Positions 8,131 to 16,930 of a stretch of DNA of 61,654 nucleotides are shown piece by piece (the stretch's first letter is position 1; every line of letters begins with the position of its first letter). The position numbers were made by a program, and so were the translations under genes. The notes beneath the pieces are model-generated. The model saw only the letters and a program-made list of their open reading frames with translations, was not told the origin of the DNA and ran no database searches. Source of the DNA: Hyphomicrobiales bacterium (GTDB taxonomy: Bacteria; Pseudomonadota; Alphaproteobacteria; Rhizobiales; Beijerinckiaceae); contig JAIYDY010000007.1 in assembly GCA_027487245.1 (NCBI GenBank), positions 85,018 through 146,671 on the forward strand, read 5' to 3'.

Positions 8131-8158
8131 TTGCATCTATGATTTTGCGTAGATGCAA
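8131..8158. promoter_or_regulatory. Perfect palindrome TTGCATCTA-N10-TAGATGCAA in the doxX/lysR divergent promoter
   Basis: The 9-bp arms (8131-8139, 8150-8158) are exact reverse complements. A further TTGCA half-site at 8111-8115 lies 20 bp away on the doxX side. The right arm ends eight bases before the LysR start codon. The layout of one palindromic recognition site plus a neighbouring weaker half-site next to a divergent LysR gene is what LysR-type regulators usually bind; occupancy would also block the regulator's own start. Confidence 0.6.
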
Positions 8159-8166
8159 GGATAAAC

Positions 8167-9078
8167 ATGTCGACACTGTCTTGGGATGATTTCAGGCTGA
8201 TCAAGGCCATCGCGGATTCGAGCGGCCTGACCGGAGCGGCGGCCTATCTCAACGTCAACCATTCGACCGTCTTCCGCCGCCTCGGACAGATCGAGGAGGC
8301 TGTTGGCCTGCCGCTGTTCGAGCGGCGCAAGACCGGCTACATCGCGACGCCGGCAGGCGAGGAGATGGCCGCGCTTGCGGCCCGCATGGACGATGATGTC
8401 AGCGCTTTCGCGCGGCGCATTGCAGGCCGCGAGATCGAGCCTTCCGGCGAGGTCAGGATCACGACCACCGATACGCTGTTCCTGCATCTGCTGATCCCGA
8501 TCTTCCATGCCTTCCGCAAGGCCCATCCCAGCATCCGGATCGATCTGGTCATCGGCAATCAGGCCTTGAACCTGTCCAAGCGCGATGCCGACATCGCCAT
8601 CAGGGCCAGTGATTCACCGCCGGACACGTTGATCGGGCGGCGCTTGGCCACGCTCGCCTGGGCCGTCTACGGCCGCGCCGATGACGCGCTGGCCAAGCCG
8701 GAAGCCTACGAATCAGCCTCGCTGTTCGACCGGGACTGGGTCTGCCTTGGCGATCAGCTCGGCCACGTGAAGGCCGCACGCTATGTCAAGGACAGGGTTG
8801 CGCCAGAGCGGATCGTGCTGAAGACGTCTGCCGTGCTCGGTCTGGCAGAAGCCATCGAGGCAGGCCTCGGCATCGGGCCGCTGCCCTGCTTCATCGGCGA
8901 CGCCAAGCCGGGCCTGAAGCGCATGATGGCCCCCAATCCCGATTTCGGGACGGCGCTCTGGCTGCTGACACACCCGGACATCCGGCAAAGTCCCCGCATC
9001 CGGACCACGCTCGACATGCTGGCGGCGGAAATCGGCCGGCACCGCAAGCTGATCGAGGGCGAGTTACCCTTGAGGTAG
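8167..9078 (+). CDS. LysR family transcriptional regulator
   Basis: A 303-residue DNA-binding regulator. The N-terminal winged helix-turn-helix covers about residues 5-62 (SGLTGAAAYLNVNHSTVFRRLGQIEEAVGLPLFERRKTG split over helix 2, helix 3 and wing). A periplasmic-binding-protein-like effector domain follows from about residue 92 (SGEVRITTTDT onward). It most likely controls itself and the divergent doxX gene through the palindrome between them. The effector is unknown. Confidence 0.93.
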   Translation: MSTLSWDDFRLIKAIADSSGLTGAAAYLNVNHSTVFRRLGQIEEAVGLPLFERRKTGYIATPAGEEMAALAARMDDDVSAFARRIAGREIEPSGEVRITTTDTLFLHLLIPIFHAFRKAHPSIRIDLVIGNQALNLSKRDADIAIRASDSPPDTLIGRRLATLAWAVYGRADDALAKPEAYESASLFDRDWVCLGDQLGHVKAARYVKDRVAPERIVLKTSAVLGLAEAIEAGLGIGPLPCFIGDAKPGLKRMMAPNPDFGTALWLLTHPDIRQSPRIRTTLDMLAAEIGRHRKLIEGELPLR

Positions 9079-9107
9079 AGGCCAGTGCCGATGCGGATTG
9101 TTGTGGC

Positions 9108-10094
9108 TCAATCGATGGTGACGACCACGCGGCCGCGCACGGTGCCAGCCAGGATCGCAGCAGCGGTTTCCGGCAATTGCCCGAAGCTGATTGTGCTTGT
9201 CAGGCGCGCGAGCTTGGCCTTGTCGAGATCGCGCGCCAGCCGGCCCCAGGCCTCGATCCGGCGCGGCATCGGGCACATCACCGAATCGATGCCGGCCAGC
9301 GTCACGCCGCGCAGGATGAACGGGGCCACAGACGATGGAAGGTCCATGCCCTGTGCCAGTCCGCAGGCGGCGATTGTCCCGCCATAGCGGGTCATGGCCA
9401 GCAGGTTGGCAAGCGTGTGGGAGCCGACCGAGTCGATGCCGGCGATCCAGCGCTCCCGCGCCAGCGGCTTGGCCGGGCCCGACAGTTCGGCACGGTCGAT
9501 GATCTCTGCCGCGCCGAGTGCTTGCAGATAGTCCGCCTCGCCGCTGCGGCCGGTCGAGGCAATGACATGCCATCCTGCCGCCGCCAGCAAGGCGATTGCC
9601 ACCGAGCCCACGCCCCCTGCCGCTCCGGTCACGACCACCGGTCCGTCGGCGGGCTTCAGACCCTGCCGCTCCAGTGCCAGCACGGCCAGCATCGCGGTGT
9701 AACCTGCGGTGCCGATGGCCATGGACTGCGCGGCATCGAGACCGGCAGGCATCGGCACAAGCCAGTCGCCCTTGACGCGGGTCTTGCCGGCATAGGCTCC
9801 CAGATGCGTTTCGCCGGTGCCCCAGCCGTTCAGGATGACCGCGTCACCGGGTTTGAAGGCGGGGTTGGAAGAGGTCTCGACGATGCCGGCCGCATCGATG
9901 CCCGGAACCATGGGCCAGCGCCGCACGACCGGGGCCTTGCCGGTCAGGGCCAGCCCGTCCTTGTAGTTCACGGTGGAATGGCTGACACGGACCGTGACAT
10001 CGCCGTCCATCAGGTCGGCGTCGGTCCACTGCTCGACGGCCACCGTCTGGCCGGCCTCTGACTTGCGCACCACGAGCGCCTTGAAGGTTTCCAT
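9108..10094 (-). CDS. acuI: MDR-family NADPH oxidoreductase, AcuI/YhdH type (acrylyl-CoA reductase-like)
   Basis: Zinc-free medium-chain reductase of 328 residues. AcuI/YhdH hallmarks are visible: [11 protein letters not shown] at the start, [26 protein letters not shown], a nucleotide-binding [13 protein letters not shown] near 150, and the end segment GRVVVTID. Characterised members reduce acryloyl-CoA to propionyl-CoA with NADPH, which detoxifies acrylate. It starts at ATG with AAGGAG upstream. An MFS transporter gene lies 36 bp upstream on the same strand, so the two are probably co-transcribed. The gene symbol follows family resemblance only. Confidence 0.85.
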   Translation of the reverse strand: METFKALVVRKSEAGQTVAVEQWTDADLMDGDVTVRVSHSTVNYKDGLALTGKAPVVRRWPMVPGIDAAGIVETSSNPAFKPGDAVILNGWGTGETHLGAYAGKTRVKGDWLVPMPAGLDAAQSMAIGTAGYTAMLAVLALERQGLKPADGPVVVTGAAGGVGSVAIALLAAAGWHVIASTGRSGEADYLQALGAAEIIDRAELSGPAKPLARERWIAGIDSVGSHTLANLLAMTRYGGTIAACGLAQGMDLPSSVAPFILRGVTLAGIDSVMCPMPRRIEAWGRLARDLDKAKLARLTSTISFGQLPETAAAILAGTVRGRVVVTID

Positions 10095-10130
10095 GACGGG
10101 CTCCTTGAATGGGTCTTGCTCCGCCCGCAA

Positions 10131-11414
10131 TCAGGCGGTCTGTGGCTCGGGTTGGCGCACCACGGGCTTTTCGACAATCGGCAGGTTGATCACCGCCGAG
10201 GCCACGCCGAGGGCCACCGAAATCCACCAGACCACGAGGTAGCTGCCGGTGGCCTCATACAGCATGCCGCCGAGCAGCACACCAAGGAAGCCGCCGACCT
10301 GATGCGAGAAGAACGCGAACCCGTACAGCATCGCCATATACTTGGTGCCGAACATCAGCATGACCAGTGCCGAGGTCGGCGGAACGGTCGACAGCCAGAG
10401 CACGCCGATGGCGACGCCGAACATCAGCGCCGTTGCTGGTGACGGCGGCACGAGGATGAAAACCGTGATCACCACGGCGCGGCCAAGGTAGATCCAGGCC
10501 AGGAGATGGCGCTTGGGCATGTGCTGCATGATCCAGCCGGAACCGAGCGAGCCGAAGGCGTTGGCAAGGCCGATGGCGGCCAGTGTCCAGGCGCCGACCC
10601 AGGCCGGCATGCTGATGTCCTTCAGATAGGCCGGCATGTGCACGGTGATGAAGGCCAGCTGGAAGCCGCACGTGAAGAAGCCGATCACCAGCAGCACATA
10701 CGAACGGTGGCGGAACGCTTCGGCCAGGGCCTGTGCGATGGTCTGGTTGGGCAGATTGGCGGCCGATGTGGCCGCGCCGCCTTGCCTGTTGGTGCCGCGC
10801 GTGGCCAGCGCCAGTGTTAGCGGCAAAGCTGCGAGGACCGTCAGCGCGAAGATGACCAGCGCCATCTGCCAGCCCATGCTGTCGATCAGGATGTTGCCGA
10901 TCGGCGGATAGAAGAACTGGCCGAACGAGCCGGCTGCGGTGCCGGCGCCAAGAGCGATCGGTTTCCAGCTGTCAGGCAGGAGCTTGGCGAAGGCGGCCAG
11001 AACGACATTGAACGAGCAGGCTGACAAACCGAAGCCGATCAGCACGCCGCCGCCCAGATGCAGCATCCATGGCGTCGAGGCATAGGCCATGACGACAAGG
11101 CCCAATGCATACATCACCAGTCCGACAATGAACACGCGCATCGTGCCGTAGCGGTCGGCGATCGCGCCGGCAAAGGGCTGTCCCACGCCCCAGAGCAGGT
11201 TCTGGATGGCCAGCGACAGCGAGAAGATCTCGCGGCTCCAGCCGTATTCTGTGGTCATGGGCACCTGGAAGAGGCCAGCCGAGGCGCGCGGCCCGAAGGT
11301 GATCAGCGCCACGAGGCAGCCGCAGACGATCAGTGCTTCGGGCGTGCGCCACCACGGCACGGCCTGCCCTGCAGGTGCCGGAGGAGTGGATGATGCGGGG
11401 GAAGGGCTGTTCAT
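10131..11414 (-). CDS. MFS transporter
   Basis: Major facilitator superfamily protein of 427 residues with about 12 membrane segments. The first helix contains FGPRASAGLFQVPM; the cytoplasmic loop between helices 2 and 3 reads GAIADRYGTMRV, the MFS motif A; a central loop separates the two halves near residue 200. It resembles the monocarboxylate/oxalate-formate-type branch. The ATG chosen removes a non-conserved ten-residue extension that would need a TTG start. It leads a likely operon with the AcuI-type reductase, so uptake of a short organic acid handled by that enzyme is a reasonable inference. Confidence 0.88.
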   Translation of the reverse strand: MNSPSPASSTPPAPAGQAVPWWRTPEALIVCGCLVALITFGPRASAGLFQVPMTTEYGWSREIFSLSLAIQNLLWGVGQPFAGAIADRYGTMRVFIVGLVMYALGLVVMAYASTPWMLHLGGGVLIGFGLSACSFNVVLAAFAKLLPDSWKPIALGAGTAAGSFGQFFYPPIGNILIDSMGWQMALVIFALTVLAALPLTLALATRGTNRQGGAATSAANLPNQTIAQALAEAFRHRSYVLLVIGFFTCGFQLAFITVHMPAYLKDISMPAWVGAWTLAAIGLANAFGSLGSGWIMQHMPKRHLLAWIYLGRAVVITVFILVPPSPATALMFGVAIGVLWLSTVPPTSALVMLMFGTKYMAMLYGFAFFSHQVGGFLGVLLGGMLYEATGSYLVVWWISVALGVASAVINLPIVEKPVVRQPEPQTA

Positions 11415-11535
11415 GGCGGTCTGACTCGCAGGCAGGATTGGCAACCACGATAGCAGGCCAGGTCAGACGGACCAGACCGCGATGGTGCGGACCCCCAATA
11501 CGCTGCGCTCATGGCGGGGTATCCGGCGACCGCGA

Positions 11536-11550
11536 TTAACCGGGCATCAA
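11536..11550. promoter_or_regulatory. CtrA-like site TTAA-N7-TCAA upstream of the wall hydrolase
   Basis: TTAA and TCAA are spaced by seven bases, one mismatch from the alphaproteobacterial CtrA consensus TTAA-N7-TTAA, about 85 bp before the start of the SleB-type gene. A cell-cycle-regulated wall hydrolase would make sense, but a single site of this information content can occur by chance. Confidence 0.3.
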
Positions 11551-11633
11551 CCTTACCGAGGCAATAACCATGTTGCGCATTCCGGTGCGCGCGTCTGGTG
11601 TCGTGTTGTGTCTGTCGCGTGGGTTGAAGTGTG

Positions 11634-12809
11634 ATGCGTCCTGTTCGGCGTCGATCCGGTATGCGTGCTTCGGTGGCGCGCTGGGCTCTGGCAACGGTTG
11701 CGCCCTGGGCGCTGTCTGCCGGCGCGCTCGTCTCCTTCACGGCCAGTGCCGGGCAGGAAACAGGCGGCTCATCGCTGGTGGCGCTGGAGCGGCAGGCAGC
11801 GCATCCGCGCTCCGACCTGTCCATCGGATCATCCATCCTTACCGTGTCGAGCGCGTTCAGGCTGCCAGGACTTGATCTGCCAGGGCTCGACCTGCCAGGC
11901 CTTGTCCAGCCAGCCGCCTTCAGCCCTGAAGAGCCGCAGGCGATCTCACCCCGGCAGATGCTGCTCGAGCCCCGGCCGGATCTGAAATCCGCAGCCCGCT
12001 CCCCCGAGGCCGCCTTTCCCGACATCGACCGGAGCCGCAAGGGCGACCAACTCATCGGCCTCAGGCCGACCATCGAGGCAGATGCCACCCAGGGCATGCG
12101 CGGCCCGACGAAGGCCGATCTCGACCGGCTGATCTTCGGGTTCGAGGGTGAGGGTGTGGTCTCGGCCGGCTTCACCATGGAACGCACCGATCTGGCCCTG
12201 CTCGGCCCCGGCTCGTTCGACCTGCCGCGGCTGGAACAGCCGGCGGCCCTCCCACCCGCAGATGAACCGGGTGGCGCGCTCTTGCTTGCTGCCCTTCCAG
12301 CGGGCCCCGATGCGCCGGCCTCGACCGGCGGGCTGACCATTGCGCCGAAGTCGGACCCATCTCCGCGTCTGAGCTATGCCGAGCTGATTGCCCCGGAGAA
12401 CCACTTCCGCGAAATGCGCTGCCTTGCCGAGGCGATCTATTTCGAGGCCCGCAGCGAGCCGGAGGAGGGACAGGCTGCGGTGGCACAGGTGATCCTCAAC
12501 CGGGTGCGCCACCAGAACTACCCCGACACCGTCTGCGGCGTGGTCTACCAGAACCGGCATCGCTTCCTGGCTTGCCAGTTCACGTTCGCCTGCGAAGGCA
12601 AATCGCTCAGGATCACCGAGGCCGAGCCCTGGCGCGTGGCCGTGCAGATCGCCACCGATGTGGTCAGCGGCAAGACCTACCTCAGCGATGTCGGTGCCTC
12701 GACGCATTATCACGCCGACTATGTGCGCCCCCATTGGGCCAAGCGCCTGAAGCGCATGGACACGATCGGCCGCCACACCTTCTACAAGCTCAGGCCCGGG
12801 CAGGCCTGA
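11634..12809 (+). CDS. Cell wall hydrolase, SleB domain
   Basis: A 391-residue exported protein. The N-terminus (arginine-rich, then ALATVAPWALSAGALVSFTASA) is a signal peptide or signal anchor. A long low-complexity linker follows, including three successive LPGLDL-type repeats near 80-95. The SleB/Hydrolase_2 domain occupies about residues 258-375, with EMRCLAEAIYFEARSE, QVILNRV, CGVVYQ, CQFTFAC and GASTHYHADYV. This domain is a glucosaminidase/lytic transglycosylase-like peptidoglycan hydrolase in spore formers; in alphaproteobacteria it is taken to remodel wall during growth. The gene is monocistronic or read through to the FAH gene 84 bp downstream. Confidence 0.88.
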   Translation: MRPVRRRSGMRASVARWALATVAPWALSAGALVSFTASAGQETGGSSLVALERQAAHPRSDLSIGSSILTVSSAFRLPGLDLPGLDLPGLVQPAAFSPEEPQAISPRQMLLEPRPDLKSAARSPEAAFPDIDRSRKGDQLIGLRPTIEADATQGMRGPTKADLDRLIFGFEGEGVVSAGFTMERTDLALLGPGSFDLPRLEQPAALPPADEPGGALLLAALPAGPDAPASTGGLTIAPKSDPSPRLSYAELIAPENHFREMRCLAEAIYFEARSEPEEGQAAVAQVILNRVRHQNYPDTVCGVVYQNRHRFLACQFTFACEGKSLRITEAEPWRVAVQIATDVVSGKTYLSDVGASTHYHADYVRPHWAKRLKRMDTIGRHTFYKLRPGQA

Positions 12810-12893
12810 TCTGCGTTGCCGGGCTCTTGCCTTGCAGGGGCTGCCCGGAGCATGTTCGCGCCGGGCCGGTCCGGCCACGCGAGGCACGTTCCC

Positions 12894-14066
12894 ATGTTCA
12901 GGCTTGATCCGCTCCAGACGCTTCCCGTTGACGGCCTTGCAGGCGCGCTGGTCGGACGTGTCTGGGATCCCGGCATCGGCGGTCCTTGCGTCGTGGCTGT
13001 GCGACCAGAGGGGCTGGTCGACATCACGGCGAGCCATGCCACCGTGCGTGATCTGGCCGAACAGCCCGACCCTGCCGCTGCGCTGAAAGCGGCCAGCGGG
13101 CCTGTGCTCGGCACGCTTGACGCGATCCTGGCCAACACCATCCCCGACGTGCGCGATCCATCGCGGCCATGGCTGCTGGCGCCGATCGACCTCCAGGCAG
13201 TCAAGGCTGCCGGCGTCACCTTCGCTGTCTCGATGCTGGAGCGCGTGATCGAGGAAAAGGCACGCGGCAACCCTGAGGCGGCGTCAGCCATCCGGGCCGG
13301 CATCAGCCAGTTGATCGGAGATGACCTGTCACGGCTGAAGCCGGGCTCGTCCGAGGCCATGCAGCTCAAGCAGGTGCTGATCGCGCAGGGCGCCTGGAGC
13401 CAGTATCTCGAGGTCGGCATCGGCCCCAATGCGGAGATCTTCACCAAGGCTCCCGCGATGTCCGCCGTCGGCACCGGCATGGATGCCGGACTTCACCGCA
13501 TCTCGACATGGAACAACCCGGAGCCGGAAGTGGTGCTGCTGGTGGCATCCGATGGCCGGATTGTCGGCGCAACGCTGGGCAATGACGTCAACCTGCGCGA
13601 TGTCGAGGGCCGCTCGGCGCTGCTGCTGGGCAAGGCCAAGGACAACAATGCCAGTGCCGCGCTTGGCCCCTTCGTGCGCCTGTTCGACAGGACATTCTCG
13701 CTCGATGATGTCCGCAGCACGGTCGTTTCACTCACCGTGACAGGCGAGGACGGTTTCGTGCTCGAAGGCTCGTCCTCGCTTGCGAAGATCAGCCGTGACC
13801 CCGCCGATCTGGTGCGCCAGATGATCGGTCCGCACCACCAATATCCGGACGGCGCGGCGCTCTATCTCGGCACGATGTTCGCACCGGTGAAGGACCGCGA
13901 CAGCCTTGGCGGCGGTTTCACGCACAAGCTCGGTGACATCGTCACCATCAGCGCGCCCGGCCTCGGCAGACTGGTCAACCGGATGCAGCATGCCGATGCC
14001 TGTCCGCCCTGGACCTATGGCGCCAGCCACCTGATGCGGCATCTGGCGCGGCGCGGTGTGCTTTGA
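12894..14066 (+). CDS. Fumarylacetoacetate hydrolase (FAH) family protein
   Basis: A 390-residue member of the FAH superfamily, metal-dependent enzymes that hydrolyse, decarboxylate or dehydrate 2-keto acids. The C-terminal FAH fold is visible from WNNPEPEVVLLVASDG (metal-binding glutamates) through GATLGNDVNLRDVEGRSALL to GGFTHKLGDIVTIS. A separate N-terminal domain of about 100 residues precedes it. The start is ATG with GAGG upstream. It overlaps the following PfkB kinase start by four bases, so the two are translated together; a role in sugar-acid degradation is inferred from this pairing. Confidence 0.85.
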   Translation: MFRLDPLQTLPVDGLAGALVGRVWDPGIGGPCVVAVRPEGLVDITASHATVRDLAEQPDPAAALKAASGPVLGTLDAILANTIPDVRDPSRPWLLAPIDLQAVKAAGVTFAVSMLERVIEEKARGNPEAASAIRAGISQLIGDDLSRLKPGSSEAMQLKQVLIAQGAWSQYLEVGIGPNAEIFTKAPAMSAVGTGMDAGLHRISTWNNPEPEVVLLVASDGRIVGATLGNDVNLRDVEGRSALLLGKAKDNNASAALGPFVRLFDRTFSLDDVRSTVVSLTVTGEDGFVLEGSSSLAKISRDPADLVRQMIGPHHQYPDGAALYLGTMFAPVKDRDSLGGGFTHKLGDIVTISAPGLGRLVNRMQHADACPPWTYGASHLMRHLARRGVL

Positions 14067-14986
14067 GCCGGGTTCTGGTGATCGGCGAGGCCATTGCCGA
14101 TTTCCTGCCGCTCGACGAGGTTCCGGAGCGCTTTGCCTGCGTGCTCGGCGGCTCGGGCTTCAACACCACGATGGCGCTCGCGCGGCTCGGGCTTCAGCCG
14201 CGCTATGTCACCCCCCTGTCGACAGATGCGCTGGGCCGGCGCTTCAGGGCCGCGCTTGAGCAGGAGCAGGCCGACACGTCCGGCTTGATGCCGAGCGACA
14301 AGCCGATGCCGGTTGCCATCGTCAGCCCGGCCCAGGCCAGCCATGGCGCCATGTTTGCGCTCCATCTGGCAGGGTCAGCGCATGAAGATGCAGCCGATTG
14401 GCCGCAAGCCCTGCCCTCCGGCATCACCCATGTGCATGCTGCGTCCTTCGCCGCCACCGTTGGAGCGGCAGCCGAGCCAAGCCTTGCCCTGTTGGCTGAT
14501 GGCAAGGCAAGGGGCACGTCGAGCTACGATCCCAACATCCGCGCCGCCTGTCTGCCGCCGCATCACGAGTCCGTGGCGCTGGTCGAGGCGCGCGTGGCAC
14601 ATGCCACCATCGCCAAGGCCAGCGAGGACGATCTTGGCTGGCTCTATCCGGGCCTGCCGCCCGATCAGGCCCTGCAACGCTGGCTGGCACTGGGTGCAAG
14701 GATAGCCATCGTGACACGCGGCAAGCATGGCGCGCTGGCCTTGACCGCAAGCAGCTTCGTCGAGGTGCCGGGCCAACGGGTTGCGGTTGTCGACACGGTC
14801 GGCGCGGGCGACACGTTCACCGCTGGCCTACTGGGGGCGATGGCGCAGGAGAGCGCATTGGGGATGCCAGGGATTGTGCCTGGTGCAGAGCAGTTGCAGC
14901 GATGGATGACCTTCGCCAGCAAGGCAGCGGCCATCTCGTGCTCACGCCCCGGATGCGATCCGCCGCGCTTGGGAGAGCTCGGCTAG
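14063..14986 (+). CDS. PfkB family carbohydrate kinase (fructokinase-like)
   Basis: A 307-residue ribokinase-superfamily kinase. GGSGFNT at 29-35 is the substrate-side signature and DTVGAGDTF near 245-253 contains the catalytic aspartate and anion hole. It transfers phosphate from ATP to a sugar or sugar acid; the exact sugar is not readable. The start is TTG, whose last two bases share the TGA stop of the FAH gene; no better start exists before the first beta strand (RVLVIGEAI). Its TAG stop overlaps the stop of the convergent DinB gene. Confidence 0.87.
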   Translation: MSRVLVIGEAIADFLPLDEVPERFACVLGGSGFNTTMALARLGLQPRYVTPLSTDALGRRFRAALEQEQADTSGLMPSDKPMPVAIVSPAQASHGAMFALHLAGSAHEDAADWPQALPSGITHVHAASFAATVGAAAEPSLALLADGKARGTSSYDPNIRAACLPPHHESVALVEARVAHATIAKASEDDLGWLYPGLPPDQALQRWLALGARIAIVTRGKHGALALTASSFVEVPGQRVAVVDTVGAGDTFTAGLLGAMAQESALGMPGIVPGAEQLQRWMTFASKAAAISCSRPGCDPPRLGELG

Positions 14987-15495
14987 AACGCTTCGACGTT
15001 TGGCATGAAGACGATGTCCGTGTCATCGGGCTTGCCGCCTGCCGCCGTGATCATGGCATGGACCTGGCCGCGATGATGGGTCTGGTGGTTGAAGAAATGC
15101 GTCACTTGCAGCCAGTTGGCCCGCGTGACGTCCCTGCCCTGCGAACCGGAATACCAGGTCGTCGTGAGAGAGAGCCAATTCTTGTCGACACGATCGGCCC
15201 AGTCGCAGATGGCCGCGTCAAGTCTGACGCGGTCCTCACGCATCACCAGCCAGTCGGAGTAGAGACCCGCTGATTCGCCGATGCCGCCGGCGGGCTTCGC
15301 GGTTCCGTCGAAGCGGTGCATCCATGCCTTGTCAGCCCATATCAGATGGCTGAGTGTCGCATGGATCGACGAGAAGAACGCACCGCGCTCCTGCCGCCGC
15401 GCTGCTTCGCCCAGAGCATCCGCTTCACGATAGAGGCTCGTGTTCTGCCAAGCGTTGTAGCGCGCCATAAGGCGCACATGGTCCTGAGCAATCAT
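14983..15495 (-). CDS. DinB family protein
   Basis: A 170-residue four-helix-bundle protein of the DinB/YfiT metal-binding superfamily. Likely metal ligands are histidine 50 in IHATLSHLIW and the C-terminal HFFNHQTHHRGQVH cluster. The function of such proteins is mostly unknown; some act as thiol-dependent transferases or hydrolases. The gene starts 10 bp after the FAD oxidoreductase on the same strand, so both are likely one operon. Its stop codon overlaps that of the convergent PfkB gene by three bases. Confidence 0.88.
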   Translation of the reverse strand: MIAQDHVRLMARYNAWQNTSLYREADALGEAARRQERGAFFSSIHATLSHLIWADKAWMHRFDGTAKPAGGIGESAGLYSDWLVMREDRVRLDAAICDWADRVDKNWLSLTTTWYSGSQGRDVTRANWLQVTHFFNHQTHHRGQVHAMITAAGGKPDDTDIVFMPNVEAF

Positions 15496-15505
15496 CCCTG
15501 GTCCC

Positions 15506-16726
15506 TCAGATCACATTGGCTTCCAGCAATGGACGGTTGTGCACGATGCGCTCATGGCCAAGATCGGACAGATCGAGGCTGACATACCGGCCATGGCTGA
15601 TCCATTCAGCGAGCCCCCGCCCGACCGCCGGCGATTGCTGCAGGCCATGTCCCGAGAAGCCATTGGCGAGATAGAGGTTCGGAACCCCGACGGCAGGGCC
15701 GACAATGGCGTTGGCGTCCATCAGGTTCATGTCATAGGGCCCGGCCCAGGCCTGGCCGGGGCGAATGGCCTCGAAGGCTGGAACACGTGCTGCCAGCTGG
15801 GGCCAGACCGTGTCCTCGAAAAAGCTCCAGTCGACATCGGCGACGGCGGGCGAGGTTTCGTCCCAGTCAGGGTCCGCTGCTTCGGGCGGCGACGCTCCGC
15901 AGATGAACATCTGGCCCTCTGGTGTGCGATGCCCCTCGGGCCGGCAATAGGTCCCGGTCGTGTCGATGAGCAGCGGGCAGCCTGCGACATCGCCCTTGCA
16001 GGTGAAGGTGAAGACGTAGCGTTTCTTCGGCCTCACGGGGATGGTGATGCCGGCGGTTGCGGCGAGGCGGGCACCATGGCTGCCGGTCGCGTTGACGGCC
16101 GCGCCGCAAGCGATGCGCCGCCCATCGGCCAGCACGACCGCCACGATCCGGTCGGCCTCGCGGACATAATGGGCCACCTCGCCGGTCAGGTATGTCGCGC
16201 CAAGGGACCGGGCCTTCTTGCGGAAGGCCTGGAGCAGCCCCCAGCCATCGAACCAGCCCTCACCGCTGAGACCGAGATTGCCGCCCGCAACGCCCTCAAG
16301 GTTCAGCCAGCCGAAGCGCTGGCCCAGGGTGGCGGCATCCAGATGCGCGATGTCCGCGCCCTCGCGGCGCTGGAGATCATTCATCGCATGGAAGGCTGCC
16401 AGGTTTTCGCCGGAGGCCAGATAGAGGTAGCCGCCTTCCTTCAGCCCGATCTCGGGCACATCGTCCCCGACGGCCAGATGCTCGGCGACCTGGCGCAGGA
16501 ACGCGATGCCGTGCAGCGAGATGCGGATGTTGACCGAGGTCGAGAACTGCTGGCGAATCGAGGCGGCGGACAGCGCGGACGCTGACAGCCGATAGGTCGG
16601 ATCCTTTTCGATCACCAGAACGCTGCCCTTGAAGCCGGGCTCGGCCATCAGATGGCAGGCGACCGACGAGCCGATGGCGGCCCCACCGGCAATGACGACA
16701 TCGGCAGACAAATCAGACGTGCTCAT
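15506..16726 (-). CDS. FAD-dependent oxidoreductase, DadA/sarcosine oxidase-like
   Basis: DAO-fold flavoenzyme of 406 residues. The FAD-binding strand reads DVVIAGGAAIGSSVACHL at 9-26, with the FAD ribose-binding EKD about 32 residues after it; VNATGSHGARLA near 195 and NLYLANGFSGHGLQQSP near 360 are the conserved later blocks. Such enzymes oxidise an amino acid or secondary amine to an imine. A second possible ATG lies four codons upstream. The gene is divergent from the ALDH7-led operon, whose first enzyme oxidises the semialdehyde that an amino-acid or pipecolate oxidase would supply. Substrate is an inference from that context. Confidence 0.87.
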   Translation of the reverse strand: MSTSDLSADVVIAGGAAIGSSVACHLMAEPGFKGSVLVIEKDPTYRLSASALSAASIRQQFSTSVNIRISLHGIAFLRQVAEHLAVGDDVPEIGLKEGGYLYLASGENLAAFHAMNDLQRREGADIAHLDAATLGQRFGWLNLEGVAGGNLGLSGEGWFDGWGLLQAFRKKARSLGATYLTGEVAHYVREADRIVAVVLADGRRIACGAAVNATGSHGARLAATAGITIPVRPKKRYVFTFTCKGDVAGCPLLIDTTGTYCRPEGHRTPEGQMFICGASPPEAADPDWDETSPAVADVDWSFFEDTVWPQLAARVPAFEAIRPGQAWAGPYDMNLMDANAIVGPAVGVPNLYLANGFSGHGLQQSPAVGRGLAEWISHGRYVSLDLSDLGHERIVHNRPLLEANVI

Positions 16727-16930
16727 GCCCGCGACCATGACCGGGCTGCCCTGCGTCTGACAAGCCCCGGTGTCAGCATGGCGGCGTGCCGCTCCCTTGC
16801 CGGCCACTCTTGCCAACCTCTGTTGCCAGCCTCTCTTGCCCCTTGCGCATGGCGCCGCGCCAACTTGGCGATTGCGCCCGCGCCGCGCCCGGCGCATCTT
16901 GCCGCCCGTTTCGTGATCGGGAGTTGAGAC

